Source of the DNA: Xylanibacter caecicola
GTDB taxonomy: Bacteria; Bacteroidota; Bacteroidia; Bacteroidales; Bacteroidaceae
Assembly (NCBI RefSeq): GCF_013166515.1
Contig: NZ_JABKKJ010000002.1
Span: 1 to 64,000 of the forward strand
DNA: 64,000 nucleotides
Direction of reading: 5' to 3'
This document shows, piece by piece, positions 24,857 through 34,989 of the stretch. The notes under the pieces are model-generated. The model did not search any database and was not told the DNA's origin. It worked only from the letters and a program-made list of their open reading frames with translations. Position numbers and translations under genes: made by a program. Numbering within the stretch: the stretch's first letter is position 1; each line of letters begins with the position of its first letter.

Positions 24857-26241
24857 TGACACTTATAAAGTCTATTTCAGGCATTCGCGGAACTATCGGT
24901 GGGTGCACGGGCGACACGCTCAATCCGTTGGATATAGTGAAGTTTGTAACGGCATATGCCACATTTATCCGTCGCAGCACCCGTAATGGGGCAACGGGCA
25001 GGATTGTTGTCGGTCGCGATGCCCGCATATCGGGCAGGATGGTGGATAGTGTGGTGTGCGGAACGCTCATGGGTATGGGCTATGATGTCGTCAACATCGG
25101 GCTTGCCTCAACTCCTACGACGGAGCTTGCCGTGAGCATGGCAGGTGCCGATGGCGGCATAATAATCACTGCAAGCCATAATCCGAGACAGTGGAATGCC
25201 TTGAAACTTCTTAACCGTTACGGTGAGTTCCTTAACAAGGAAGAGGGCAATGAGGTGCTTGCCATTGCGGAAAAGGAGGATTTTGAATATGCCGATGTGG
25301 ACAGCCTCGGGCATTATATAGAGGATAATACATATAACAAGAAGCATATTGACTCGGTACTTGCTTTGAAACTGGTAGACGTTGAGGCTGTCAGGAACGC
25401 ACGTTTCAAGGTGTGTGCGGATACGATCAACAGTGTGGGCGGCATCATATTGCCGCAGCTTTTTGAGGCATTGGGCGTTGAATACGAGATCTTGAACGGT
25501 GAGCCGAACGGTGACTTCGCGCATAATCCGGAGCCGTTGGAGAAGAACCTCGGTGGAATAATGGGCAAGATGAAGTCCGGCGGATTTGATCTTGGCATCG
25601 TGGTAGACCCGGATGTGGACCGTCTGGCGTTCATCTGTGAGGACGGAACAATGTTCGGAGAGGAATATACGCTTGTTTCCGTTGCCGATTATGTGCTGGA
25701 ACACACTCCCGGAAATACTGTTTCGAACCTCAGTTCCACGCGTGCGTTGCGCGATGTGACCGTCGGTCGTGGCGGAAGCTATGCCGCATCGGCTGTGGGA
25801 GAGGTTAATGTAACGACCAAGATGAAGGAGACCGGTGCAGTGATAGGCGGTGAAGGAAACGGCGGCGTGATTTATCCTGAAAGTCATTACGGTCGCGATG
25901 CCCTTGTGGGTATTGCCCTGTTCCTGTCTTCTTTGGCTCATAAGAAGTGTAAGGTGAGCGAGTTGCGGGCATCTTATCCGAACTATTTCATTGCAAAGAA
26001 CCGTATAGATCTTACTCCCTCAACCGATGTGCCGGCAATCTTGCGTAAGGTTAAGGAGATGTACAAAGATGCCGATGTAAACGATATAGACGGTGTAAAA
26101 ATAGACTTCAGTGACTGTTGGGTGCACCTCAGGGCATCAAATACGGAACCTATTATACGTGTTTACAGTGAGGCTCCGACCATGGAAGAGGCTGATGCAC
26201 TGGGCAAAAAGCTGATGCAGGTGGTACTCGACATGCAATGA
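24856..26241 (+). CDS. glmM: Phosphoglucosamine mutase (alpha-D-phosphohexomutase family)
   Basis: The protein has 461 residues. It opens with SISGIRGTIGG, carries the phosphoserine loop TASHNP near residue 105 and the metal-binding DPDVDR near residue 251, and ends with the phosphate-binding segment RASNTEPIIRVYSEA. These are the four domains of the phosphohexomutase fold. GlmM converts glucosamine-6-phosphate to glucosamine-1-phosphate for UDP-GlcNAc. The length and the SGIRGT start fit GlmM better than a general phosphomannomutase, although substrate specificity cannot be read with certainty. Confidence 0.85.
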   Translation: MTLIKSISGIRGTIGGCTGDTLNPLDIVKFVTAYATFIRRSTRNGATGRIVVGRDARISGRMVDSVVCGTLMGMGYDVVNIGLASTPTTELAVSMAGADGGIIITASHNPRQWNALKLLNRYGEFLNKEEGNEVLAIAEKEDFEYADVDSLGHYIEDNTYNKKHIDSVLALKLVDVEAVRNARFKVCADTINSVGGIILPQLFEALGVEYEILNGEPNGDFAHNPEPLEKNLGGIMGKMKSGGFDLGIVVDPDVDRLAFICEDGTMFGEEYTLVSVADYVLEHTPGNTVSNLSSTRALRDVTVGRGGSYAASAVGEVNVTTKMKETGAVIGGEGNGGVIYPESHYGRDALVGIALFLSSLAHKKCKVSELRASYPNYFIAKNRIDLTPSTDVPAILRKVKEMYKDADVNDIDGVKIDFSDCWVHLRASNTEPIIRVYSEAPTMEEADALGKKLMQVVLDMQ

Positions 26242-26251
26242 TATAATAAAA

Positions 26252-26378
26252 AGATAAAGGGAGATAAGAGAAGATAAAGGAAGATAAAAGACAAATGCCG
26301 ACTGCTTGTTTCAAAGCTATTGTCCTTTATCTCCCGTGGCTTTAGCCACATATCTTCCTCTTATCTCCCTTTATCTCC
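26252..26378. repeat. 127-bp imperfect palindromic repeat, copy A
   Basis: The left side is a purine-rich run of AGATAAAGG-type units and the right side its pyrimidine complement, with an inner hairpin GTGGC-TTTA-GCCAC. It matches a second copy at 42532-42658 along its whole length, with about four in five bases shared by eye. It lies between the convergent ends of glmM and the next gene; related ATCTCCCTTTATCTT sequence continues to the stop codon at 26414. Confidence 0.85.
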
Positions 26379-26413
26379 TATTTAAAGATTGCCGGGTTGT
26401 CCCTTATCTCCCT

Positions 26414-26926
26414 TTATCTTCTTTCCCCTAAAAGTTTCTTTCCTACCGCATAGGCACTTTCCGTCATCTTGCTTATTATGTCGATGGCAGTATGCATGTC
26501 CATCGTACCGAGTATTTGACAGCGTGTGTAGGCGGTTTCGTGTTCATTTTGTGTGGCAAGTCTACCGCACAGAAGCAGTCCGAAGTTGCGCTTATACTCT
26601 TCTACCATTGTGGCATAGAACGCCTCTGTCTTGCAGGCAAGCCTTATGAGATCCATTTGTGTGGTGTCTTCCTTTATGAAAGAGCGTATCTCCTGTTCTA
26701 TTTCTTCCGCCTTGTAGTTCATTCTCGAAATAGCGTAGAACGCCTCGGTGTTGAAGCATTGCGATATGCTTTCATAGTGGTTGAGCATGGTGCGTTTGAT
26801 GTTTTGCGGTTCAAACTTTTCCATATCGTTGTCCGATGACTGTGTTTCAACTATGCCGAGAGTGAAATATCTGAAGAATGTCTTTATGAGCATGGCAAGC
26901 ACTTTGTCCTTATTCACCTGTTCCAT
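26414..26926 (-). CDS. Conserved-looking hypothetical protein, mostly helical
   Basis: The protein has 170 residues with no signal peptide. It is predicted largely alpha-helical, with two similar segments EAFYAISRMNYKAEEIEQE and EAFYATMVEEYKRNFG, spaced about 40 residues apart, suggesting an internal duplication. The gene overlaps the end of queG by 17 bases, so it is probably co-translated. I do not recognise a family and assign no function. Confidence 0.55.
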   Translation of the reverse strand: MEQVNKDKVLAMLIKTFFRYFTLGIVETQSSDNDMEKFEPQNIKRTMLNHYESISQCFNTEAFYAISRMNYKAEEIEQEIRSFIKEDTTQMDLIRLACKTEAFYATMVEEYKRNFGLLLCGRLATQNEHETAYTRCQILGTMDMHTAIDIISKMTESAYAVGKKLLGERR

Positions 26927-27899
26927 TGTCCTTGTTGTTTTCCTTTAAGTTATTGTTTACGGCTCTGATGTTTCTCATCAGACCCTCATATTTAACACGT
27001 TTCACCGCGCTGCCTTTGAACAGTCGTTTGTAGTCTTCTGGCGTAAGGCGGTTCCATTTGTCCCTCGTCATGTTCAGAAGTTCGTCTTTGGGGCGTAGCC
27101 GAGGCTCGTCCGACGGGGTGGAAAACCTGTTCCAGGGACATGCTTGCTGGCATCTGTCGCATCCATATATAGTGTTTCCCATTTTCATGGCAATGCCCTG
27201 AGGTATTTCCATGCGGTTTTCTATGGTCTGATATGACAGACAAAGCCTTGAGTCGAATGCCGTGGCATATTGCTTGTCGTTGTTCATTGAAGTATCGGAT
27301 ATACTGTCGGAGAGTGCTCCCGTAGGGCATGCGTCGATGCACGAGTGGCATTTGCCGCACCGGTTTTTTATCGGACTGTCGTATTCTGTTTCCCTGTCGA
27401 TGAACAGTTCGCCGAGGAAGAACATGCTTCCGGCATGTGGAATGATAAGCTGATGGTTGCGTCCGATCCAGCCGAGGCCGGCTTTGACCGCCCAATAGCG
27501 TTCGAGCACGGGGGCACTGTCGCAGAACACGCGGTATGAATGCAGCCCGAGACGTTCGGCAAGAAGTCTTAATTTCTCCTTTACAATGAAGTGATAGTCC
27601 TGTCCGAGCGCATATGCGGCAAGTTGGAGTTCATCTTCGGGCATGCGGTATGCCGGAGCATAGTTCATTGCAACGCAGACAATGCTTCTCAATCCGTCCA
27701 TAAGCAGGCGTGGGTCGAGGCGTTTGTCCATGTGGTTTGCCATATATGCCATGTCAGCATGCAGCCCGTTGCCAAGCCATATAGCCAGTTCTTCTTCCGT
27801 ATCGGTGTCGACACGGTCTGCCCGGGCTATGCCGCACGTAAAAAAGCCGAGGTCTTTTGCCTCGGCTTTTATTCTTTCACTCGAAAGTCTTGAACTCAT
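26910..27899 (-). CDS. queG: Epoxyqueuosine reductase
   Basis: The protein has 329 residues. Two ferredoxin-type iron-sulfur motifs are present, CGKCHSCIDACP near residue 183 and CDRCQQACPWN near residue 240, after a cobalamin-binding N-terminal domain with the segment KAGLGWIGRNHQLI. QueG performs the last step of queuosine synthesis for tRNA. The start overlaps the end of the deacetylase gene by 23 bases, and codons 9-17 contain a perfect terminator-like hairpin. Confidence 0.9.
   Translation of the reverse strand: MSSRLSSERIKAEAKDLGFFTCGIARADRVDTDTEEELAIWLGNGLHADMAYMANHMDKRLDPRLLMDGLRSIVCVAMNYAPAYRMPEDELQLAAYALGQDYHFIVKEKLRLLAERLGLHSYRVFCDSAPVLERYWAVKAGLGWIGRNHQLIIPHAGSMFFLGELFIDRETEYDSPIKNRCGKCHSCIDACPTGALSDSISDTSMNNDKQYATAFDSRLCLSYQTIENRMEIPQGIAMKMGNTIYGCDRCQQACPWNRFSTPSDEPRLRPKDELLNMTRDKWNRLTPEDYKRLFKGSAVKRVKYEGLMRNIRAVNNNLKENNKDNGTGE
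27840..27872 (-). terminator. Terminator-like hairpin inside the start of queG
   Basis: GCCGAGG (27846-27852) pairs with CCTCGGC (27860-27866) around a seven-base loop, with six A on the left (T on the minus strand) and TTTTATT on the right. It is bidirectional in form. On the minus strand it comes just after the deacetylase stop codon but within queG codons about 9-17. Confidence 0.65.
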
Positions 27900-28488
27900 A
27901 TCCTTGTTCTTTCAGCCACCTCAGAACCTCCGGTAAGGCATGTTCCAGTTTCCCTATGCTTTTTATCGAGTCGTGGAAAGTTATTATCGAGCCGTTGCGC
28001 GTATAGCGTTTTACGTTGCCGATGATATCTTCTGCCGTTGTCCATTTGCTGTAGTCGCGTGTCAGCAGATCCCACATCACGATGCGATATTTGCGCCCCA
28101 ACCAGAAGTACTGTTCCCAGCGCATCCACCCATGAGGCGGTCTGAACAGGTGGCTTTTTATCAGTTCGTTTGCCATTTCCGTATTGGCACTGTATGAATG
28201 GGTAGAATGACGGAAGCCGCTCCAATGGTTGAAAGTGTGGTTTCCAACCTGATGACCCGCTTCGACAATGTCGTTGTAAAGATCGTGGTACTTAAGTACG
28301 TTCTCCCCAACCATGAAGAAAGTGGCTTTTACGTCAAATTCGGCAAGCGTCTTGAGTATGAACGGCGTACTTTCCGGTATAGGACCGTCGTCGAAGGTCA
28401 GATAAACAGACCTTTCATTCTTGTCCATTCTCCACGTAGCCCTCGGATAGAGCCAGTGGAGCCAGATGCTTGGTTGTTCTATAATCAT
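27877..28488 (-). CDS. NodB-domain polysaccharide deacetylase
   Basis: The protein has 203 residues with no signal peptide. NodB motifs are all present: TFDDGP with Asp33 and Asp34, metal-binding H84-TFN-H88, RPPHGW as motif 3 with His replacing the usual Tyr, WDLLTRDY, and the final HDS near residue 175. Members remove N-acetyl groups from sugars in peptidoglycan or polysaccharide, or modify lipid-linked sugars. The gene is read together with queG and lies 42 bases after the GT117 gene. Confidence 0.85.
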   Translation of the reverse strand: MIIEQPSIWLHWLYPRATWRMDKNERSVYLTFDDGPIPESTPFILKTLAEFDVKATFFMVGENVLKYHDLYNDIVEAGHQVGNHTFNHWSGFRHSTHSYSANTEMANELIKSHLFRPPHGWMRWEQYFWLGRKYRIVMWDLLTRDYSKWTTAEDIIGNVKRYTRNGSIITFHDSIKSIGKLEHALPEVLRWLKEQGYEFKTFE

Positions 28489-28530
28489 TACGTTTGTTGC
28501 TTATGCCGAATTTGTTTACGGTCCTCACTA

Positions 28531-31500
28531 TTACATGGGCAGCTGTCCGCCTCTTTCCTGATAGGTCTTTACGGACATTTCCCACTTCGTTTCCAAGGCA
28601 TCAGCCCATTTCTCATCAACCAACGGAGCTATATCCAGACACAGCCTCATGATGTATATTTGCATCATGCACTCCTGCTGGGACATGGCAAAGCGGTTTG
28701 TGTTAAGTGAGTTGTACCACCGCATGTACTGCCATGCGTTGTTGAAGATGTCGCCAAGAACTTTCTTTGCCTGTGCCTTCTGACCAATCAGGGCGTATGC
28801 CTTTGCGATGTCGATGCCGCCGCTCATGTATGTCATGGGCACGTTATATGCCGGTATCATTTTGTCTGCGTACGCCAAAGCTTTGGCTGCCTTGTCGTTT
28901 TTACCTTCGCTGATGAGGTGCAGGGCGAGCTGTGCAAAGAGACGACGGTGGGTGTAGCACATGCGCATTACTGTCTCGTCGAGATATATGCCCTTCTTGT
29001 CAAGACCGCCGTACTTAAAGCGTGTCATCATGTTTGTGTACACCTTCTCCGTGTCGAAGTTCTTCATGTCGCCCGTGTTGGTGGTAAACGGTGTTATACG
29101 GTTTACCAATCCTTCTTGTATGAAGTTGTCTCCAAGATTCATATAGTTGTCGGCTCCAACCGTACAAGCCACGTATATAGGACGTGTCCAGTTGCATTGT
29201 GCAAGCATTTCAAGCATCATGAGGTCGCCTTTATAAAGGTTTCTTTTACCTTTTAGTGATATGACCATGCGGTCGGGAATGCTGTCGGCTGCCATCATCA
29301 TGCCGCTCTTTCTTACGGCTTCCTTGTCTATTGTCAGATAGAGAGTGTCCGTTGGGATGAAGTGCATTTCCTTGTCCTTGCTGCGAACCCAGTATTTCAG
29401 TACGTTCTTAAGCTCGAACGGAGAGTCGCCGAACTGTTTCTTTGCCTCTTCGGGATGTTGTTTGTATAGTTCCAGTACCTGTGACTTGGCTTCCGGTTCT
29501 ACCGATATGTAGTCGTTGGTTCCGGAACAATAGTCAAGTCTCGGCCATGTTATGGGCACCGATGGAGAGTTGTATGCCGGGCGACACATCTGGTCTATGT
29601 ACCAGTCGGTCTGCAGGTAACTGAGGTTGCAGACGCGTGCATCAGTGCGTACGCCCTCCACTTCCTGGTTGTACCACAGCGGGAATGTGTCGTTGTCGCC
29701 GTTTGTGAAGACAATGGGGTTGCCCTTGTCCTGTAGCGACATGAGGTAGTTCTGTCCGAAGTCGCGGCACGTATAGCGTCCGCTGCGGTCGTGGTCGTCC
29801 CATGTCTGGCTTGCCATTTGTATGGGAACGAGTAGACATGCCACACCCACAATTGCCGCCAGAACGGTTTCTGTCTTTTTGTCGAGGCGTGCGTCTGCCG
29901 GTATTTTGCCATTGCCCGCCTGCTTGTATTTCATTCGGAGCAGACCTTTTTTGATAAGGTCAATCGTTGCAGCCACACCCATTCCGCACCATATTGCGAA
30001 TGCGTAGAACGAACCGGCGTATGCATAGTCACGCTCGCGCGGTTGCATAGGTGTCTGGTTAAGATATATTACGATTGCAAGTCCTGTCATGAAGAACAGG
30101 AAGAACACCACCCAGAACTGTCGTATGCCGCGCTGTCCGCGGTATGCCTGCCAGAACAGACCTATCAGTCCGAGGAGCAAAGGCAGACAGTAGAACACGT
30201 TGTGACCCTTGTTCTCTTTCAGTTCGTCCGGCAGCAGACTTTGGTCTCCCAACATCATATTGTCTATGAAAGGTATTCCCGTAATCCAGTTGCCGTGTTC
30301 AAGCTCTCCGTTGCCTTGTATGTCGTTCTGCCTTCCGGCGAAGTTCCACATGAAATAACGCCAGTACATGAAGTTGCATTGGTATGAAAGGAAGAAACGA
30401 ATGTTCTCCAGTTGCGACGGCATCTTTACCATTATCGTCTCGCCGCAGTTGTCGTATGGCACCTCCGTACCGTTCACGCCTCCCATCCAACTCTCGTATG
30501 CCTGTGCGTGGTCGCTCGAGTGCATGCGTGGGAAAAGCATGTTCTGAGCATATACATACTTGTTCTTGTGCCTTACAATGAAGTACGAGTCTTTCTCATC
30601 CGTCGATGCCTTTTCTTTTCGCTGGTATACCGGTGCGCCCTCTTTCATGCGCGGTATGCATCGGTTACCGTCGATGTCGAGCTGCACCTGCGATGTGTAT
30701 GCCTGTCCGTATAGTAGCGGACTGTCGCCATATTGGTCGCGGCTGAGATAGCTTCCCAGTGTGAAGATATCTTCGGGAGAGTTCTGATCCATCGGTGTAT
30801 TTGCCGATGAGCGTATTACAATGAGTGCATAGCTTGAGTAACCAATCATTAGCATGAGCATGCACAGCAGCACGGTGTTCTTCATACGGGCACTGACGAG
30901 AGCCGCCTTGTCCTTCTTGAAGTTCAGTACGAACCATAGTGCGGCAAGCACCACGATGCCTGTAACTACCGCCGCCCAGCCATGACCGACAAACGGAACA
31001 CCGAGCATTGCCACGGCAATGAGGAAAGACACGTTGCTGCGTTTTGTACTACGATTAGTATAGCTTTCGTATATTGCCCAGATGACAGTGCCGACGAGCA
31101 GTATGATGTATATAATCTCGCCTGTGTTGAACGGGCATCCGAGCGTGTTGACGAAGAACAGTTCAAACCATCCGCCCACGGTGATGATACCCGGAACGAC
31201 GCCATATAATATGCCGGCAACGATGGCAAACGACACGGCAAGTGCCATGAGCGAGCCTTTGAGGTCGGCATTCGGGAACTTGCGGTAATAGTATACCAGT
31301 ACGATTGCAGGTACACACAGCAGGTTCAGCAGGTGTACTCCGATGCTCAGTCCCGTCATATACATTATTAATACAAGCCAACGATCGCTGTGCGGTTCGT
31401 CGGCATGATCCTCCCACTTGAGTATCAGCCAGAACACTACGGCGGTGAAAGCCGATGAGTATGCGTAAACTTCACCCTCGACCGCGCTGAACCAGAATGT

Positions 31501-31905
31501 GTCGCTGAACGTATATATCAGTGCGCCCACCATTCCGCTTGCCTCTATGGCTATCATCTTCGACAGAGTGAGGTCGTTCCAGTCTTTCAGTATCAGTTTG
31601 CGCGTTAGATGAGTGATGCTCCAGAACAGGAACAAAATGCATGTTGCGCTGAGCAGGGCACTCATCATGTTTACCATGAGGGCAACCTGCGAAGGGTCGC
31701 TTGCGAACTGTGAAAAGAGATTTGCCGTGAGCATAAAGAACGGCGCGCCCGGCGGGTGACCTATTTCGAGCTTATATCCTGTGACGATAAACTCCGGGCA
31801 GTCCCAGAAACTGGCTGTGGGTTCAACCGTGCTACAATATACAAAGGCTGCTATAAGGAATGCCAGCCAGCCCAGTATATTGTCCACTAACTTAAATTGT
31901 TTCAT
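28531..31905 (-). CDS. DUF2723/GT117 family membrane glycosyltransferase-like protein
   Basis: The protein has 1124 residues. The N-terminal half has about twelve membrane spans, with the conserved first loop TASFWDCPEFIVTGYKLEIG and HPPGAPFF resembling the GT-C acidic loop of protein O-mannosyltransferases. The C-terminal part, from about residue 680, is soluble and includes helical repeats of TPR type near the end. Large DUF2723 proteins are typical of Bacteroidetes and are classed as GT117. They are thought to use polyprenyl-linked sugars in envelope glycosylation. The acceptor is unknown. Confidence 0.85.
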   Translation of the reverse strand: MKQFKLVDNILGWLAFLIAAFVYCSTVEPTASFWDCPEFIVTGYKLEIGHPPGAPFFMLTANLFSQFASDPSQVALMVNMMSALLSATCILFLFWSITHLTRKLILKDWNDLTLSKMIAIEASGMVGALIYTFSDTFWFSAVEGEVYAYSSAFTAVVFWLILKWEDHADEPHSDRWLVLIMYMTGLSIGVHLLNLLCVPAIVLVYYYRKFPNADLKGSLMALAVSFAIVAGILYGVVPGIITVGGWFELFFVNTLGCPFNTGEIIYIILLVGTVIWAIYESYTNRSTKRSNVSFLIAVAMLGVPFVGHGWAAVVTGIVVLAALWFVLNFKKDKAALVSARMKNTVLLCMLMLMIGYSSYALIVIRSSANTPMDQNSPEDIFTLGSYLSRDQYGDSPLLYGQAYTSQVQLDIDGNRCIPRMKEGAPVYQRKEKASTDEKDSYFIVRHKNKYVYAQNMLFPRMHSSDHAQAYESWMGGVNGTEVPYDNCGETIMVKMPSQLENIRFFLSYQCNFMYWRYFMWNFAGRQNDIQGNGELEHGNWITGIPFIDNMMLGDQSLLPDELKENKGHNVFYCLPLLLGLIGLFWQAYRGQRGIRQFWVVFFLFFMTGLAIVIYLNQTPMQPRERDYAYAGSFYAFAIWCGMGVAATIDLIKKGLLRMKYKQAGNGKIPADARLDKKTETVLAAIVGVACLLVPIQMASQTWDDHDRSGRYTCRDFGQNYLMSLQDKGNPIVFTNGDNDTFPLWYNQEVEGVRTDARVCNLSYLQTDWYIDQMCRPAYNSPSVPITWPRLDYCSGTNDYISVEPEAKSQVLELYKQHPEEAKKQFGDSPFELKNVLKYWVRSKDKEMHFIPTDTLYLTIDKEAVRKSGMMMAADSIPDRMVISLKGKRNLYKGDLMMLEMLAQCNWTRPIYVACTVGADNYMNLGDNFIQEGLVNRITPFTTNTGDMKNFDTEKVYTNMMTRFKYGGLDKKGIYLDETVMRMCYTHRRLFAQLALHLISEGKNDKAAKALAYADKMIPAYNVPMTYMSGGIDIAKAYALIGQKAQAKKVLGDIFNNAWQYMRWYNSLNTNRFAMSQQECMMQIYIMRLCLDIAPLVDEKWADALETKWEMSVKTYQERGGQLPM

Positions 31906-32049
31906 TTACAGATAATGTGATTATTATAAATTTTTGGTTACAAAGATACAAAGTTTGACTGTGTTTGTGGGTTATTTATTATTCTTTAACGCAACTTTGC
32001 GGGCGGGTAGGGGAGCGGTTGCACAATAGGGGAAAACATGCCGTATTGT

Positions 32050-32144
32050 AAAAGGGCACCTCTTGGCTTCTAAAAGGTGCCCTTTCTGGCTCTAAAAGAT
32101 GCCCTTTTGGACGTTAAAAGACGTCCTTTTAGAAGTCAAAAGGT
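32050..32144. repeat. 22-bp-period intergenic array, four units and a partial fifth
   Basis: Units start at 32050, 32072, 32094, 32116 and 32138. Each opens with AAAAG and has a dyad core: AAAAGGGCACCTCTT, AAAAGGTGCCCTTT, AAAAGATGCCCTTTT, AAAAGACGTCCTTTT. It fills most of the gap between the GT117 start and the YqaA gene. Confidence 0.9.
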
Positions 32145-32175
32145 AAGATATTGAAAATCAAAATGTTATGAAATA

Positions 32176-32631
32176 CTATGAGGCAAGCATACTTGCACCG
32201 TATACAAGCAGTACGTAGCGCAGGAATTTGCCTATTGCCATGCTTGTTGTCGATATCACAATGTTTGCTCTCATAAGTCCTAAAAGTATCGTTATGGCGC
32301 TGCCCAACACGGGCAGGAATGCAAAGAAGCCCATCCATGCCCCGTGTCCTGCCATGAAACGCTGTGCCTTGTCCAGATCTTTCTTCTTTACATGAAGATA
32401 CTTTTCAATCCAGTCGAGACGCCCCATTCTGCCCACACCGTAGTTGAAAAGTCCCCCGAGAATGTTGCCCGCCGTACCGTATAAAATCAATCCCCACGGG
32501 TCAAGTCCGGTGGCAAGCAGTCCCAGCATCACCGCCTCGCTGCTGAACGGTAGGAAACTTCCTGCAAGGAATGCCGAAGCCAGCATTCCGACATATCCGT
32601 ATTCTGTAAGAAATGCTATTATTACATCCAT
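32176..32631 (-). CDS. YqaA-family (SNARE-associated/DedA-like) membrane protein
   Basis: The protein has 151 residues with four or so membrane segments. The YqaA/DedA pattern is visible: SAFLAGSFLPFSSEAVM, GNILGGLFNYGVGRMG and the Arg-containing FLPVLGSAITILLGLMR. The family is linked to undecaprenyl-phosphate or phospholipid flipping and membrane potential in other bacteria, but YqaA itself is not well defined. It overlaps the upstream membrane-protein gene by 10 bases. Confidence 0.8.
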   Translation of the reverse strand: MDVIIAFLTEYGYVGMLASAFLAGSFLPFSSEAVMLGLLATGLDPWGLILYGTAGNILGGLFNYGVGRMGRLDWIEKYLHVKKKDLDKAQRFMAGHGAWMGFFAFLPVLGSAITILLGLMRANIVISTTSMAIGKFLRYVLLVYGASMLAS

Positions 32632-33548
32632 ATATTATATGCAGTGAGTGCAAGTATTGCCGTTGTGATAGTGCAGAATGCCATATTGGTAAGACGCGTC
32701 CCCGTGAGTGCGATGAAGTGTGCCGCCGGCGGAGCCGTGTTCACTATGAGCAACGGCAGCAGCATGTCCGTGTGCTGCGGCTGCACCATGACGAACGCAA
32801 TGATTATGAGGTTCATTATGATAAATGTTTCATATATGGTTCTCGTGCGTATCTTGTCGCCGTAGCTGTTGCGTAAATAGTGTATCATTCCCGTGAATGC
32901 AAGCAGCAGTATCAATGCCAGTGCAGCCAGTCTTTTCGTGTCGGGCAACGCATAAAGCGGCATGGGATTGAATATGGCGATGTCGGCAAAGTGGCGGATA
33001 AGTTCTTCATGGCTTCCGGTCAGCAGACAGTAGCCTGCAAGAAACCAGTATGGTGTGACCACTCCCAGTACCGATGCCCAAAACATTTTAGGGTTGAAGA
33101 CCATCAGCTTGCCTGCCATTATAATCCACAACACCGGCACAAGAAACAGTATCTGTACGAAGAATATGCTTGCCAGTCCTATGAACAGGAACGCATAGAA
33201 CATCCGTCCTCTGGTGTTCTTATTCTGATAGCATGAGAAAAAAGCCAGATAGAACGCTGTCATGCACATCTGCACGGCAAAGGGTTCGTATTTTTCAAAC
33301 AGAAAAGCCGTCATGGCTGTGAGCACGAGAAACGTGCACGACACCATGCGGCTGTATATACGTATAAGCGAGTTTTGGTTGTTGAGAATCATCATCATGA
33401 ATGCTGACGCTGCAAAGAGCGCAAACTGTATGTACATACCGTTGTCTGTCAGTCCTCCGGCAAGCCATACCAATGTTGCGTATACTGCCGTTACGGGCAG
33501 TGCAAAACGGCTTTCCGCCACCTTGTTCTGCAGTCTTTTCCTTGCCAC
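32622..33548 (-). CDS. Polytopic membrane protein, function unknown
   Basis: The protein has 308 residues with about nine hydrophobic spans after a short basic N-terminus (MARKRLQNK). A conserved-looking segment is PKMFWASVLGVVTPYWFLAGYCLLTG. No enzymatic motif is seen. I do not recognise the family beyond saying that such proteins occur next to yqaA and purD in Bacteroidales. It lies 65 bases downstream of purD and overlaps yqaA. Confidence 0.65.
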   Translation of the reverse strand: MARKRLQNKVAESRFALPVTAVYATLVWLAGGLTDNGMYIQFALFAASAFMMMILNNQNSLIRIYSRMVSCTFLVLTAMTAFLFEKYEPFAVQMCMTAFYLAFFSCYQNKNTRGRMFYAFLFIGLASIFFVQILFLVPVLWIIMAGKLMVFNPKMFWASVLGVVTPYWFLAGYCLLTGSHEELIRHFADIAIFNPMPLYALPDTKRLAALALILLLAFTGMIHYLRNSYGDKIRTRTIYETFIIMNLIIIAFVMVQPQHTDMLLPLLIVNTAPPAAHFIALTGTRLTNMAFCTITTAILALTAYNIWM

Positions 33549-33613
33549 AACCTTACTCCTTCTGTCTTTTCTCCTTGTTTTTTCTTATCTTGTATTCTTT
33601 GGTTTGCGTGCAA

Positions 33614-34882
33614 TCAGAGGTCTGCACCTATATCCGAACGGAAATATTTGTCCTTGAACAGTATCTTCTGAGCCTCGGTGAAGGACTTCTTCAGCGCTTC
33701 TTCCTTGTCTTTTCCGTATGAACTTACTGCTATCACGCGTCCTCCGGCAGTTACAACCGTGTCGTCTTTCATCGCCGTGCCGCTATGAAAAACAATGCTG
33801 CCGTCCACGTCCTCGATGCCGCTTATGGGATATCCTTTGACATATTCCTGAGGATAACCTCCGCTCACGAGCATAACGCACACAGCCGCACGCTCGTCAA
33901 ACGTAATCTCACGCTTGTCAAGATCGCCTTTTGCAACGCCTTCGAACAGGTCTACAATGTCGCTTTTCAGGCGCAACATCACGCTTTCCGTTTCCGGATC
34001 GCCCATGCGGCAGTTGTATTCTATCACCATAGGCTCGCCGTCCACGTTTATAAGTCCGAAGAATATAAAGCCCTTATAATCTATTTTCTCTTCTGCCAGA
34101 CCGTCTACTGTCGGGCGGATGATGCGATCCTCCACTTTTTTCATCCACTCTTCGGTTGCAAAGGGAACCGGTGTCACGCTGCCCATACCGCCCGTGTTCA
34201 GACCGGTATCGTGTTCACCTATGCGCTTGTAGTCCTTTGCCTCAGGCAAAATCTTGTAGTTCTTTCCGTCTGTGAGTACGAAAACTGAGCACTCTATGCC
34301 GCTGAGGAATTCCTCGATGACAACGTTTGCCGAGGCATTTCCGAACATTCCGCCCAGCATTTCCTTGAACTCTTTCTTCGCTTCTTCGAGCGTTGGCAAT
34401 ATCAGAACTCCCTTGCCGGCACAAAGCCCGTCGGCTTTCAGCACGTATGGAGCCTTCATCGTTTCGAGAAAGGTCAGTCCTTCGTCGATGTTCATGCCGT
34501 TGAAGGTGCGGTATTTTGCTGTCGGGATGTTGTGTCTTTCCATGAAACTTTTGGCAAAGTCCTTGCTTCCCTCGAGCACGGCACCCTGCTTCGACGGTCC
34601 TATCACCGGCACCTTGGCAGTGCGTGGGTCGTCGCGGAAGTTGTCGTATATGCCTTTTACCAACGGGTCTTCGGGACCTACAACAACCATGTCGATGCCC
34701 TTTTCCACAACAAAATCCTTCAACTTCTCGAAGTCGTCAGCCTTTATTGCAACATTTTCGCCCGCGTTCGATGTTCCGGCATTACCCGGAGCAATGTACA
34801 GCTTTTCCACTCTCTCGCTCTGCGCAATCTTCCATGCAAGTGCATGTTCACGTCCGCCGCTTCCTAACAATAATATTTTCAT
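33614..34882 (-). CDS. purD: Phosphoribosylamine-glycine ligase
   Basis: The protein has 422 residues in the GARS layout: N-domain [19 protein letters not shown]-grasp domain starting near residue 105 ([25 protein letters not shown]), the metal-binding [20 protein letters not shown] near residue 285, and the C-domain. It makes glycinamide ribonucleotide in purine synthesis. No second purine gene is adjacent. Confidence 0.95.
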   Translation of the reverse strand: MKILLLGSGGREHALAWKIAQSERVEKLYIAPGNAGTSNAGENVAIKADDFEKLKDFVVEKGIDMVVVGPEDPLVKGIYDNFRDDPRTAKVPVIGPSKQGAVLEGSKDFAKSFMERHNIPTAKYRTFNGMNIDEGLTFLETMKAPYVLKADGLCAGKGVLILPTLEEAKKEFKEMLGGMFGNASANVVIEEFLSGIECSVFVLTDGKNYKILPEAKDYKRIGEHDTGLNTGGMGSVTPVPFATEEWMKKVEDRIIRPTVDGLAEEKIDYKGFIFFGLINVDGEPMVIEYNCRMGDPETESVMLRLKSDIVDLFEGVAKGDLDKREITFDERAAVCVMLVSGGYPQEYVKGYPISGIEDVDGSIVFHSGTAMKDDTVVTAGGRVIAVSSYGKDKEEALKKSFTEAQKILFKDKYFRSDIGADL

Positions 34883-34989
34883 ACAGTAAACCGACTGTTT
34901 TTATAGTTTATGATATTCCTTTTTATAGCTATGTAGCCCGTCTGCCGGACCGTTTATGACATCTTTTTGCCTTACAGCCTATGCCGCTT

